Origin: Wenzhouxiangella marina
GTDB lineage: Bacteria; Pseudomonadota; Gammaproteobacteria; Xanthomonadales; Wenzhouxiangellaceae
Length of the DNA: 64,000 nucleotides
Assembly (NCBI RefSeq): GCF_001187785.1
Contig: NZ_CP012154.1
Span: forward strand, 2,412,501-2,476,500
Direction: 5' to 3'
Positions 1-8,021 of this stretch are shown in pieces (the stretch's first letter is position 1; the number at the start of each line of letters is the position of its first letter). The notes beneath the pieces are model-generated. The model searched no databases. It was given only the letters and a program-made list of their open reading frames with translations, and was not told where the DNA came from. The position numbers were made by a program, and so were the translations under genes.

Positions 1-16
1 CCCTCCCGCAGGCGCG

Positions 17-949
17 ATGAGGACCGGCGACTGGAGGCCGGGCGCCACGAGCCAGGTGCTGGTCGAGCGAGCACGCCTGCTGCGTCGAATCCGGGCCTTC
101 CTGGACGAGCGCGGCCTGATCGAAGTCCAGACGCCGGTGATCACCATCGCCGGCATCACCGACGTGCACATCGACAGCCTGTCGCTCAACGATGCCATGG
201 GCTATCTGCGCACCTCGCCGGAATACGCGCACAAGCGCTTGCTCGCTTCGGGCATGGGCGATCTCTACGAACTCGGACCCGTCTTCCGCGCCGGTGAATC
301 GGGTCGCCTGCACCGGATCGAATTCACCCTGCTGGAGTGGTATCGACTCGACTGGGCTTGGAAAGCGCTGGCGGACGAAGTGCTGGCACTCATTCAGACC
401 GGCCTCGAAGGTGCGGGGCATCCACCCTGGTCCACGCATTACCTGGATTGGACGGAGAGCTTTCTCGATCACGATCTGCCTGACCCGCTGGAGGTCGGCG
501 AGGAGGAACTGCGGGCACTGAGTCCGGAGCTGCCGGAGGATTGCGACCGGGACATGCGACTGGACTGGCTGTTCGCCACGCGCATCCAGGCCGCGTTCCC
601 CCCGAGAAGGCTGACGGTGATTCACGGCTACCCCGCCAGCCAGGCGGCTCTGGCGAGACTCGACCCGCTCGATCCACGCAAGGCGGAACGCTTCGAGGTC
701 TTTGCCGGCTCGATCGAGTTGGCCAATGGCTATCACGAGCTGTGCGAGCCCGACGAACAGCGGAAGCGATTCGAGGCCGACAACGCGCGGCGCCGCCGCC
801 TTGGCCGACCCACGATGCCAGTGGACGAGGCCTTCCTGGCCGCGCTCACGCATGGCTTGCCGGACTGCTCGGGCGTGGCCCTGGGCATCGACCGACTGGT
901 GATGGTCACACTGGGCCTGGCCGACATTGCCGATGCCCGGGCGTTCTGA
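17..949 (+). CDS. epmA: EF-P lysine ligase EpmA (GenX/PoxA)
   Basis: This cytoplasmic class II lysyl-tRNA-synthetase paralogue activates (R)-beta-lysine and attaches it to a conserved lysine of elongation factor P, which helps ribosomes through polyproline stretches. The 310 residues cover only the catalytic core. There is no amino-terminal anticodon-binding domain, which separates it from LysS (about 500 residues). Class II motif 2 is visible at residues 90-108 (FRAGESGRLHRIEF) and motif 3 at 290-297 (GIDRLVMV). The length fits the family (E. coli about 325). The ATG at 17 is the only plausible start inside the window. A hairpin follows the stop, so it probably ends a transcript. EpmB is not in the window. 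Confidence 0.95.
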   Translation: MRTGDWRPGATSQVLVERARLLRRIRAFLDERGLIEVQTPVITIAGITDVHIDSLSLNDAMGYLRTSPEYAHKRLLASGMGDLYELGPVFRAGESGRLHRIEFTLLEWYRLDWAWKALADEVLALIQTGLEGAGHPPWSTHYLDWTESFLDHDLPDPLEVGEEELRALSPELPEDCDRDMRLDWLFATRIQAAFPPRRLTVIHGYPASQAALARLDPLDPRKAERFEVFAGSIELANGYHELCEPDEQRKRFEADNARRRRLGRPTMPVDEAFLAALTHGLPDCSGVALGIDRLVMVTLGLADIADARAF

Positions 950-959
950 AATCGGGAAC

Positions 960-995
960 GAAGGGAGCCTTCCGAGACGAGCGGAAGGCCCCTTC
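960..995 (+). terminator. hairpin after epmA
   Basis: A stem of about 14 base pairs with one bulged base (arms 960-974 and 982-995) follows the epmA stop. No long T run follows, so termination strength is uncertain. It also lies beyond the end of the minus-strand gene that stops at 1059, so it could serve both genes. Confidence 0.5.
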
Positions 996-1058
996 AAAGA
1001 CGCTCTGGAGAACGCATCGGCCGTTACCAGTCCCACCGCAAGGCCGAATCACGCCACT

Positions 1059-1655
1059 TTAATCGTCCGACATGACAGGCGGATGACCCTCGGGCTCCGC
1101 GGCTGTCTGCGGTGCAGACTGCCGCCAGCGCGCGCCGAATTCTTCCCACACGCGAAGCAACAGCAAGCGGGCTCGATCGATCGGGTCGAGACGATTCGGA
1201 TGGTAGAGGCGTCGAATCGATCGCAGTGGCACGCGAAGCTGACGCTCATCGGCATCGAGCAACAACAGGTCGATGCCCTCCCTTGGCGAGGGTTCGACGA
1301 TCCTGGCCTCGAAGTCCACCGGTAGCTGCATGGCCGCCGCTTCCTCATCGCGGGATGCCAGGGCGATCGGGTACCCGATGAGGCGGCGATCATCGATCAG
1401 TTCCACGACGGCAAGGCTCAAGGGGCGAGAGCGCCCCAGGGGATTCCGCTCCTCGGGAAGGGAGGCACTGGATATGAACAGACGCTTCGCCTGGGAAGCG
1501 CCGGACTCGGCGACCATCCACTCCTCGACCGGCCCCGGCCAGAGCGGCAGAAGAACGTGTCGGGCAGGAAGGAGTGGAAAGAGTAGAATGAGGCCCACGA
1601 GTCCGCTGGCAGCCAGCACTTGCCGTGTCCAGAAGGCTGCAGGATGGGGCATCAT
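1059..1655 (-). CDS. orphan protein resembling the amino-terminal insert domain of PstA phosphate permease
   Basis: The protein has 198 residues. One amino-terminal membrane segment (about residues 12-30) is followed by a soluble region. By eye, the soluble part resembles the extra domain that precedes the permease core in long gammaproteobacterial PstA proteins. It has a WPGPVEEW...AKRLF stretch right after the membrane helix, and VPLRSIRRLYHPNRLD near the end, comparable to the 'VRAYQPNAM' region that comes just before the PREANTEGG start of the permease core in PstA. The permease helices themselves are absent: the frame stops cleanly (VMSDD) and epmA follows in the opposite direction. It is either a remnant of a pst gene or a stand-alone domain. 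No other pst gene lies nearby. The gene assignment is firm and the family resemblance is from memory. Confidence 0.6.
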   Translation of the reverse strand: MMPHPAAFWTRQVLAASGLVGLILLFPLLPARHVLLPLWPGPVEEWMVAESGASQAKRLFISSASLPEERNPLGRSRPLSLAVVELIDDRRLIGYPIALASRDEEAAAMQLPVDFEARIVEPSPREGIDLLLLDADERQLRVPLRSIRRLYHPNRLDPIDRARLLLLRVWEEFGARWRQSAPQTAAEPEGHPPVMSDD

Positions 1656-1775
1656 CGTGGCAATATATCATGGAGGACGAGGATGGCCGCCAGGCCATGA
1701 ATAGACTCCAGGGGGCGACAACTCGGTCGATGAAAACAAGAAGGGCAAGCCGACTTCGCCGGAGCTTATGCGTGT

Positions 1776-2753
1776 ATGAATGATTCAATCAAGGTCCGTC
1801 CGGCGCGAAACGCCGAACTTCCAACGCTGGCCAAGCTGATCGCCAATCAGCTGCCCGACATGATGGCGGGACGCAAGCGACCGGACAACATCGAGCAGCA
1901 TCTGGCCCGTCTGATCCCCGATCAGTCGCTGATCCTGGCCACCCGAGGCAATCGACTCGCTGGATTGACGGCGGTCGATCTGGACCATCTCCAGGTACTG
2001 GCCTGCTATCTCGATCCCGAGACCGCCTCGCCGGACACCCCCAGGCAACTTTTCAAGGCCGCTGAAAAGCTCGCCCTGAGCTTCGGGGCCCGTCGGTTGA
2101 GTTGCACCATCAAGAAGCAGGTCAGCGGCTTCATGAGTTCGATGGGCTACGTCATGACCGGGGATGGCGTCGGCGACGACAGCGCCGGCCGGATGGAAAA
2201 GGATCTGCTGGCCAAGGCCAGACCCGAACTGAAGCAGCTGCTCGAGCTGCTCGATGAGCTGGGAATCCCGGAAGACTACGGTATCAAGCACCGGATGCAT
2301 CTGATGCCCGAAGCCTCGACCCTGGTACCGATCGGCCGCGACATCTTCGACCGTGATCAGCGCATGACCCCCGCCGCAGCGACCGCCTGGTCGAGGATGC
2401 AGTCGGCGGCCAACAGTCGTGGGGTCGAGCTCCAGCTGGTTTCGGCCTTCCGCGGCGTCAGCTACCAGGCCAACCTGTTCCGCCGCAAGCTTGCCGACGG
2501 ACAGAGCCTCGACAAGATTCTCTCGGTCTCGGCGGCGCCCGGCTACAGCGAGCACCACAGCGGCCGGGCCATCGATATCACCACGCCCGGCAAGAAGCCC
2601 CTGGAAGAAGACTTCGCGGATTCCAAGGCCTACCAGTGGCTGAAGGCCAATGCCGGGATCTATGGATTCAAGGAAAGCTATCCCCAGGGCAACCGCCATC
2701 GCATCAAGTGGGAACCCTGGCACTGGTGCTATCACCACCGGCCGGGGGCCTGA
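1776..2753 (+). CDS. GNAT acetyltransferase-like domain fused to D,D-carboxypeptidase (VanY/M15B)
   Basis: This two-domain protein has 325 residues. Residues 1 to about 145 look like a GNAT fold (opening VRPARNAELPTLAKLIANQL, then a stretch ending in GFMSSMGYVMTGDG). Residues from about 150 are a complete M15B D-alanyl-D-alanine carboxypeptidase. Its zinc motif SxHxxGxAxD is at 258-267 (S258, H260, D267) and the EPWHW motif is at 313-317 (third ligand H316). The carboxypeptidase domain would trim terminal D-alanine from peptidoglycan stem peptides. No signal peptide is visible, because the GNAT part occupies the amino terminus. The enzyme may therefore act on cytoplasmic cell-wall peptides or precursors, or the start may be mis-set. 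The ATG at 1776 has GGAG about 10 bases upstream. The carboxypeptidase call is strong and the GNAT call moderate. Confidence 0.85.
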   Translation: MNDSIKVRPARNAELPTLAKLIANQLPDMMAGRKRPDNIEQHLARLIPDQSLILATRGNRLAGLTAVDLDHLQVLACYLDPETASPDTPRQLFKAAEKLALSFGARRLSCTIKKQVSGFMSSMGYVMTGDGVGDDSAGRMEKDLLAKARPELKQLLELLDELGIPEDYGIKHRMHLMPEASTLVPIGRDIFDRDQRMTPAAATAWSRMQSAANSRGVELQLVSAFRGVSYQANLFRRKLADGQSLDKILSVSAAPGYSEHHSGRAIDITTPGKKPLEEDFADSKAYQWLKANAGIYGFKESYPQGNRHRIKWEPWHWCYHHRPGA

Positions 2754-2772
2754 GCCCGGTCGCGAGCCCCGA

Positions 2773-4185
2773 TCAGGCCTTCCTGATCGCCTGATAGGCA
2801 TCCAGCGCACGCTGTCTCGAACGCTTCAGGTCGACCCTCGGCCGTGGATAACTGCGACCCTGCTCACTCGCAACCTCGGGTTGGTGGACACGGGGGCCTG
2901 AAATACCTTTCAACTCGGGGCACCAGCGCCGAACATAGTCGCCCTGCGGGTCGAACTTCTCGCCCTGCAGGACCGGGTTGAAGACCCGGAAGTACGGCGC
3001 CGCATCCGCGCCACAACCCGCGGTCCACTGCCAGCCCTGGGTGTTGTTGGCGAGGTCCGCATCGACCAGGGTGTCCCAGAACCAGCTCGCACCCTCCTGC
3101 CAGGGAATCAGCAGGTTCTTGGTCAGGAAGGAAGCGACGATCATGCGCACCCGATTGTGCATCCAGCCGGTCTGCCAGAGCTCGCGCATGCCGGCGTCGA
3201 CCATGGGAATTCCGGTCCTGCCCTGCTGCCATGCCTCGAGGTCGGCACGATACTCCGACGGCGAACGCCAGGGGAAATCGCCGAACTGGTCCTTGAGTGG
3301 CTGGTCGGGCAGATGCGGATAGTGATAGAGGAGATAGGTGGAGAACTCGCGCCAGGCGATTTCACGCAGATAGGACAGCCGCCCCTGGCCACCCGGCAGC
3401 TCGCCCGAGGCCTCCAGGGCCAGGGCAATCTGTGCCGGTGAAATTTCGCCGAAATGCAGATGGGGTGACAAGCGGGACGTCCCATGCCGATCCGGCCGGT
3501 CGCGCTGCTCCGAATAGTCAGCGACGGCCTCCTCGACGAATCGATCGAGGCGCCGCCGCGCAGCCAGTTCACCCGGCGTCCAGCGATCGCTGAATCCATC
3601 GGCCCAGTCCAGCTTGGGCGTCAGCTCCAGTGCGTCCAGCGAGCACCCCGTCGGCCATCGGCTCGGCCCGGCCAGTTCACGGGGCTCCGGACAACGGCTC
3701 GGTGGACTCCAACGCTTCTGCAGTTGTTTCCAGAAGGGCGTGAAAACGAGGTAAGGCGTGCCATCGGCTTTCAGCAATTCCCACGGCTCCACCAGTACCG
3801 AGGCCCGGAAACTCCGAGCTTCGTACCCGCTTTCCCGCAGCTGCTTCTTGATGGCCTGGTCACGCTGGATGACCGCAGGATCGTACAGGCGATTCCAGAA
3901 CACGGCCTCGGCACCCGTCTCATCGAGGAGCTGCCCGAGCACCTTGGCCGTGTCGCCGCGAGCCAGGGTCAATCGACTTCCGCGCTCGCTCAAGCGCTCG
4001 GAAAGTCGGGCCAGGGAATGATGCAGCCACCAGCGGGCCGCCGCGCCGGGAGACCAGTCGCCGAGCGAGTCCGGATCCCAGACATAGACCGGGATCACTC
4101 GTTCGAAGTGCTGACGAGCGTAATCGAGGGCGGCGTTGTCCGCCAGGCGCAAGTCGCGGCGGAACCAGACGATGGCAGTAGTCAT
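2773..4185 (-). CDS. phrB: deoxyribodipyrimidine photolyase
   Basis: This light-driven flavoenzyme splits cyclobutane pyrimidine dimers in DNA. The 470 residues match the class I CPD photolyase family. An amino-terminal antenna-binding Rossmann domain opens with TTAIVWFRRDLRLADNAAL. A carboxy-terminal FAD domain contains GIPMVDAGMRELWQTGWMHN and the NNTQGWQW...PYFRVFNP region (about residues 340-430). A longer reading from 4275 is possible, but ATG 4185 places the canonical amino terminus at once and is chosen. The gene converges on the GNAT-VanY gene. A short palindrome at 2770-2789 overlaps its stop codon and may act as a weak shared terminator. Confidence 0.95.
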   Translation of the reverse strand: MTTAIVWFRRDLRLADNAALDYARQHFERVIPVYVWDPDSLGDWSPGAAARWWLHHSLARLSERLSERGSRLTLARGDTAKVLGQLLDETGAEAVFWNRLYDPAVIQRDQAIKKQLRESGYEARSFRASVLVEPWELLKADGTPYLVFTPFWKQLQKRWSPPSRCPEPRELAGPSRWPTGCSLDALELTPKLDWADGFSDRWTPGELAARRRLDRFVEEAVADYSEQRDRPDRHGTSRLSPHLHFGEISPAQIALALEASGELPGGQGRLSYLREIAWREFSTYLLYHYPHLPDQPLKDQFGDFPWRSPSEYRADLEAWQQGRTGIPMVDAGMRELWQTGWMHNRVRMIVASFLTKNLLIPWQEGASWFWDTLVDADLANNTQGWQWTAGCGADAAPYFRVFNPVLQGEKFDPQGDYVRRWCPELKGISGPRVHQPEVASEQGRSYPRPRVDLKRSRQRALDAYQAIRKA

Positions 4186-4307
4186 CCGACGAACGATGCG
4201 CGTGTGTCCGTCAACGGCGGGTGAGCGCAGGCCCTGTTCGGAGGCTCCCATTGGCGATACCATCGGTATGGCCACCTATCGACCTTTCCCCAGGAGAACC
4301 GCCAGTC

Positions 4308-4895
4308 ATGACCGACCTACTGAAAACCCTTTCCCAGCATTTCGACCAGGACGCGATCCAGGCCATGAGCCGGCAGATCGGGGCCTCGACCGAACAGACC
4401 CACGGCGCCATCAATGCCGCCCTGCCCGTTCTGGTCGGCATGCTCGCCAGGAACAATCGCTCGGAGGACGGTGGCCAGGCCCTCGCCCGGGCCGTCGAAC
4501 GCGATCACGACGGCTCGATTCTCGATCAGCTGCAGGGCTTCTTCAGCAGCGGAGAAACCAGCATGGGTGAACGCATCCTGGGGCACGTACTCGGTAGCCG
4601 CCAGACCACGGCAGAAGCCGGGCTGGCCGAGCGCACCGGCCTGAGTGGCGGGCAGATCCACCAGCTGCTGGCCCTGCTGGCGCCGGTGGTCATGGGGGCC
4701 CTCGGACGCCAGAGCGGTGGCCGCTCCGGCGGGCTGGGTGATCTGCTCGAGGGCTCGATGGGCGAGCTGCTGCAGGGCCGCGGCGGCGAGGCGGGTGCCA
4801 GCGTCCTCGGTGACCTGCTCGGTGGCAAGGATCGGGACCTCGGTGGCCTTGCCCGTGCCGGCAGCAGCCTGCTCGGTGGCCTGTTCCGGAAGTAA
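4308..4895 (+). CDS. DUF937 (YidB-like) protein
   Basis: The protein has 195 residues and belongs to the DUF937 family, whose function is not established. An amino-terminal helical part (MTDLLKTLSQHFDQDAIQAM) is followed by GQIHQLLALLAPVVMGALGRQ at about residues 110-130. The tail is rich in glycine and leucine, with repeated LGDLL/LLGG units. The ATG at 4308 has AGGAGA nine or ten bases upstream, so a longer frame beginning at 4221 is rejected. It is divergent from phrB across about 120 bases and converges on purF with only eight bases between stop codons. Confidence 0.8.
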   Translation: MTDLLKTLSQHFDQDAIQAMSRQIGASTEQTHGAINAALPVLVGMLARNNRSEDGGQALARAVERDHDGSILDQLQGFFSSGETSMGERILGHVLGSRQTTAEAGLAERTGLSGGQIHQLLALLAPVVMGALGRQSGGRSGGLGDLLEGSMGELLQGRGGEAGASVLGDLLGGKDRDLGGLARAGSSLLGGLFRK

Positions 4896-4903
4896 GCGGA
4901 CGC

Positions 4904-6385
4904 TCAGCCCGACTGGCCCCGCCGCTGCATGCGCGCCGCATCGGAGCGACGCGCTTCCAGCGCCTCGAGATAGCCATCTTCGAGCCCGGTCACGTATTTC
5001 CCGCTGAAACAGGAGCTGTCGAAGCCGTCGAGTTTCTGATTCTTGCCTCTGACTGCCTGTTCCAGCGCCTCCAGGTCCTGATAGATCAGGCGATCGGCGC
5101 CGATCGCCGCGCAGACCTCCTCCTCGCTTCGCCCGGCCGCGATCAATTCGCTGGCCGCCGGCATGTCGATGCCATAGACGTTGGGGTAGCGCACCGGCGG
5201 CGACGCGGAGGCCAGATAGACCTTGTTCGCACCCGCCTCGCGGGCCATCTGGATGATCTGCCGCGACGTGGTACCGCGGACGATGGAATCATCGACGAGC
5301 AGTACGTTCTTGCGACGGAATTCCAGCGGAATCGTGTTGAGCTTGCGGCGAACCGAACGCGCCCGCTCTTCCTGTCCCGGCATGATGAAGGTCCGCCCGA
5401 TGTAGCGGTTCTTCATCAGACCCTCGCGGTACTTCACACCCAGCATGTGCGCCAGCGGCAGGCAGGCCGTGCGGCTGGTGTCCGGCACCGGGATGACGAC
5501 ATCGATGTCGTGATCCGGCCACTCGCGCAGGATCTTTTCGGCCAGGGCTTCACCCATGCGCAGACGCACCTTGTAGACCGACAGATCATCAATCATCGAG
5601 TCGGGGCGAGCGAAGTAGACATACTCGAACAGGCAGGGCGTGTGCGAGCGTGCCTCGGGACTGGCATGGCGGTGCAGCTGACCATCCATGTCCACCAGCA
5701 CGGCCTCTCCGGGCGCGAGATCCGAGACCAGTTCAAAGCCCAGGATATCGAGGACGACCGACTCCGAGGCGATGATGTACTCCTCGCCATCATCCGACTC
5801 GCGGCGGCCCAGAACGGCAGGACGAATCCCGTGCGGATCACGGAACCCGAGCAGGCCTACGCCCGCGATCAGGGCCACGGCTGCGTAGCCGCCCCGGCAC
5901 CGGCGGTGCACGCCGTCGACCGCAGCGAAGATCTGCGCGGGCGTGGGACTGCCACCGGGCTGGATCGCCAGCTCGTGGGCCAGACAGTTGAGCAGGACCT
6001 CGGAATCGGACTCCGTGTTGATGTGCCGACGGTCCTGGGCAAAGAGCTCGGCGCTCAGGCGATCGGAGTTGATCAGGTTGCCGTTGTGGCCCAAGGCGAT
6101 GCCGCAGGGAGAATTGACGTACATCGGCTGCGTCTCGTCCGGTCGATCACAACCGGCCGTCGGGTAGCGGACGTGGCCGATGCCGATGTCCCCGGTCAGC
6201 CCGGCCACGGATTGTTCACCGAACACGTCCCGCACCAGGCCGATGCCTCGCGCCGAGCGCATCCGCCCGTCGTCCAGAGTCGTCATCCCCGCTGCATCCT
6301 GACCGCGATGCTGGAGAATCGTCATCGCGTCGTACAGACGCGCCGCCACGGGCGAGCGCCCGAAGATTCCTACTATTCCGCACAT
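4904..6385 (-). CDS. purF: amidophosphoribosyltransferase
   Basis: This enzyme makes 5-phosphoribosylamine from PRPP and glutamine, the first committed step of purine synthesis. It has 493 residues (E. coli 505). The Met is followed directly by the Ntn-hydrolase nucleophile Cys2 (MCGIVGIFG). The PRPP-binding motif VLLVDDSIVRGTT is at about residue 360. The upstream frame extends to 6697 but overlaps cvpA, and ATG 6385 exposes Cys2 as the family requires. It lies 10 bases downstream of cvpA, as in many gammaproteobacteria, at the end of the folC-dedD-cvpA-purF run. Confidence 0.98.
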   Translation of the reverse strand: MCGIVGIFGRSPVAARLYDAMTILQHRGQDAAGMTTLDDGRMRSARGIGLVRDVFGEQSVAGLTGDIGIGHVRYPTAGCDRPDETQPMYVNSPCGIALGHNGNLINSDRLSAELFAQDRRHINTESDSEVLLNCLAHELAIQPGGSPTPAQIFAAVDGVHRRCRGGYAAVALIAGVGLLGFRDPHGIRPAVLGRRESDDGEEYIIASESVVLDILGFELVSDLAPGEAVLVDMDGQLHRHASPEARSHTPCLFEYVYFARPDSMIDDLSVYKVRLRMGEALAEKILREWPDHDIDVVIPVPDTSRTACLPLAHMLGVKYREGLMKNRYIGRTFIMPGQEERARSVRRKLNTIPLEFRRKNVLLVDDSIVRGTTSRQIIQMAREAGANKVYLASASPPVRYPNVYGIDMPAASELIAAGRSEEEVCAAIGADRLIYQDLEALEQAVRGKNQKLDGFDSSCFSGKYVTGLEDGYLEALEARRSDAARMQRRGQSG

Positions 6386-6395
6386 GTTCTTCGAC

Positions 6396-6980
6396 TCAAG
6401 GTTCGGCTCGGACTTCGTCCGGTAGTTCGGGGGTGGGTTCCGGGGGCTCGTCGGAGCTCGTCGGTTCGGATTCGTCAGCCTCTGGCAACTGGTTGGCGCG
6501 AATCTGCTCCTGCAGGGAGTCCGGAAACTGCGCCACGGCCCAGGCGGCCAGATGCTCGAAACGCGGTAACAGCTGGGACTGCTGCCACCAGGGATCGTTC
6601 GGAAAGGGAGTGAAGCGCGCGATGATGACCGCCACCAGCACGATCGCCGCGCCGCGCAACAGACCGAACAGCGCACCGAGCAGGCGATCGGTGCCACTCA
6701 GGCCGGTGCCCTCGACGAGCTTGCCGAGCAGGTAGTTGCACAGCCCTCCCACGATCAGCACGACGACGAAGACACCGACGAAGGCCGCGATCAGGCGCAC
6801 CGATGGCATGCTGATCCAGGGACTCATTTCGACCGACAGGGGCCCAGAGGCACGCAAAGCCAGATAGCCTGCGGCCACCCAGACGAGCAGCGAGAAGGCC
6901 TCGCGCACGAAGCCTCGGAACAGACTGACCAGCATGGAAATCAGCCCCACGGCCAGAATGGCCACATCGGCGCCGTTCAT
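6396..6980 (-). CDS. cvpA: CvpA family inner membrane protein
   Basis: The protein has 194 residues with four predicted membrane helices in the first 130 or so (ADVAILAVGLISMLVSLFRG, then three more) and a short acidic, proline-rich cytoplasmic tail. CvpA was named for its role in colicin V production and is also linked to envelope tolerance; its molecular function is unclear. Its ATG overlaps the stop of the SPOR gene by four bases and purF follows after 10 bases, which indicates one transcript. Confidence 0.93.
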   Translation of the reverse strand: MNGADVAILAVGLISMLVSLFRGFVREAFSLLVWVAAGYLALRASGPLSVEMSPWISMPSVRLIAAFVGVFVVVLIVGGLCNYLLGKLVEGTGLSGTDRLLGALFGLLRGAAIVLVAVIIARFTPFPNDPWWQQSQLLPRFEHLAAWAVAQFPDSLQEQIRANQLPEADESEPTSSDEPPEPTPELPDEVRAEP

Positions 6981-8011
6981 GGATGCGAGACCACCAGACC
7001 GTCCAGCGAGTCTTCATCGGCCATTGCCTGCAGACGCGCCTGCGCCTCCGCCCGTGACCCGACCGGGCCGACCCGGACACGCCAGATGCGGCGCGAACCG
7101 GCCATGTCCTCATGAATGAAGGCCTCGTAGCCGAGGTTCGAAAGCTGATCGAGCAAGCGAACGGCATTGTTGCGACTGGCGAAGGACCCGACCTGCACCA
7201 CATAACCGGACTCGACGGGACGCTCCGCCGATATCGACTCGGCAGCCGGCACGGGAGCCTCGCCCACGATCACGGGATTGACGCCCGCCACGGTCTGACG
7301 GATCTGGCCGAGGGCACGCTCGGCATCGGCCCGCTGGCGATAGGGGCCGGTCCGGACCCGATGCAGCTCCGAGGGTCCACGCACCACCAGATCGATGGAC
7401 GCCACATGCCCCAGCTGGGTCAATCGCGCCACCAGATCATCGGCGTTCTCGCGATTGCTGAAGCTGGCGACCTGGACTTCGAAACCGCTGGAGGCGGCGG
7501 TCGCCGGATCACCCGCCCGGGCTGCCTCGGTCGCTGGCGGCGGTGAAGCTTCCACGGGCGCTTCGACCGTCGTTTCCGGCGCTGATTCCGGTTCCGACGC
7601 CGCCTCGGCGCGGACCTCCGGCTCGCCTTCCCCTTCGCCAGGCGCTTCGCTGGCGGTCAGGTTGTCCGTGGCATCGGAGACCCCGGGTTCGCGGCTCGAG
7701 TCCGCGCCACGCGCTACGCTGGCCTCGATATCGGCCATCAGATCATCGGCGTTCCGGCCAGCTTCGGGGTCCATCCGCGCGGCCTCCGCCGGCTCGGCTC
7801 GCGTTTCGGGTGCCGACTCGCGGACTCGCTCGGGATTGAGGGCCAATCGCCGGACTGGTGCTCGCTCACCCGGCGCGCTGGGCAGTTCGATGCTCAACTC
7901 GCGACCGACGGACTCCTCTTCCGGACCCTCGAAGAGCATGGGCAGAAAAATGACCGCCAGGGCGATCAGGATCGATGCGCCGATCAGGCGCTGCTTGAGC
8001 ACTTTGTCCAT
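6977..8011 (-). CDS. dedD: DedD-like protein with two SPOR domains
   Basis: The protein has 344 residues. An amino-terminal membrane anchor is at about residues 8-28 (RLIGASILIALAVIFLPMLF), followed by a long Ala/Glu/Pro-rich periplasmic linker. Two SPOR domains follow at about 175-250 (GFEVQVASF...) and 268-344 (GYVVQVGSF...). SPOR domains bind glycan strands stripped of stem peptides at the septum, so a role in cell division is likely. Typical DedD has a single SPOR domain, so the duplication is worth noting. The position between folC and cvpA is the conserved dedD locus. Confidence 0.88.
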   Translation of the reverse strand: MDKVLKQRLIGASILIALAVIFLPMLFEGPEEESVGRELSIELPSAPGERAPVRRLALNPERVRESAPETRAEPAEAARMDPEAGRNADDLMADIEASVARGADSSREPGVSDATDNLTASEAPGEGEGEPEVRAEAASEPESAPETTVEAPVEASPPPATEAARAGDPATAASSGFEVQVASFSNRENADDLVARLTQLGHVASIDLVVRGPSELHRVRTGPYRQRADAERALGQIRQTVAGVNPVIVGEAPVPAAESISAERPVESGYVVQVGSFASRNNAVRLLDQLSNLGYEAFIHEDMAGSRRIWRVRVGPVGSRAEAQARLQAMADEDSLDGLVVSHP

Positions 8012-8021
8012 GACAACCCGT

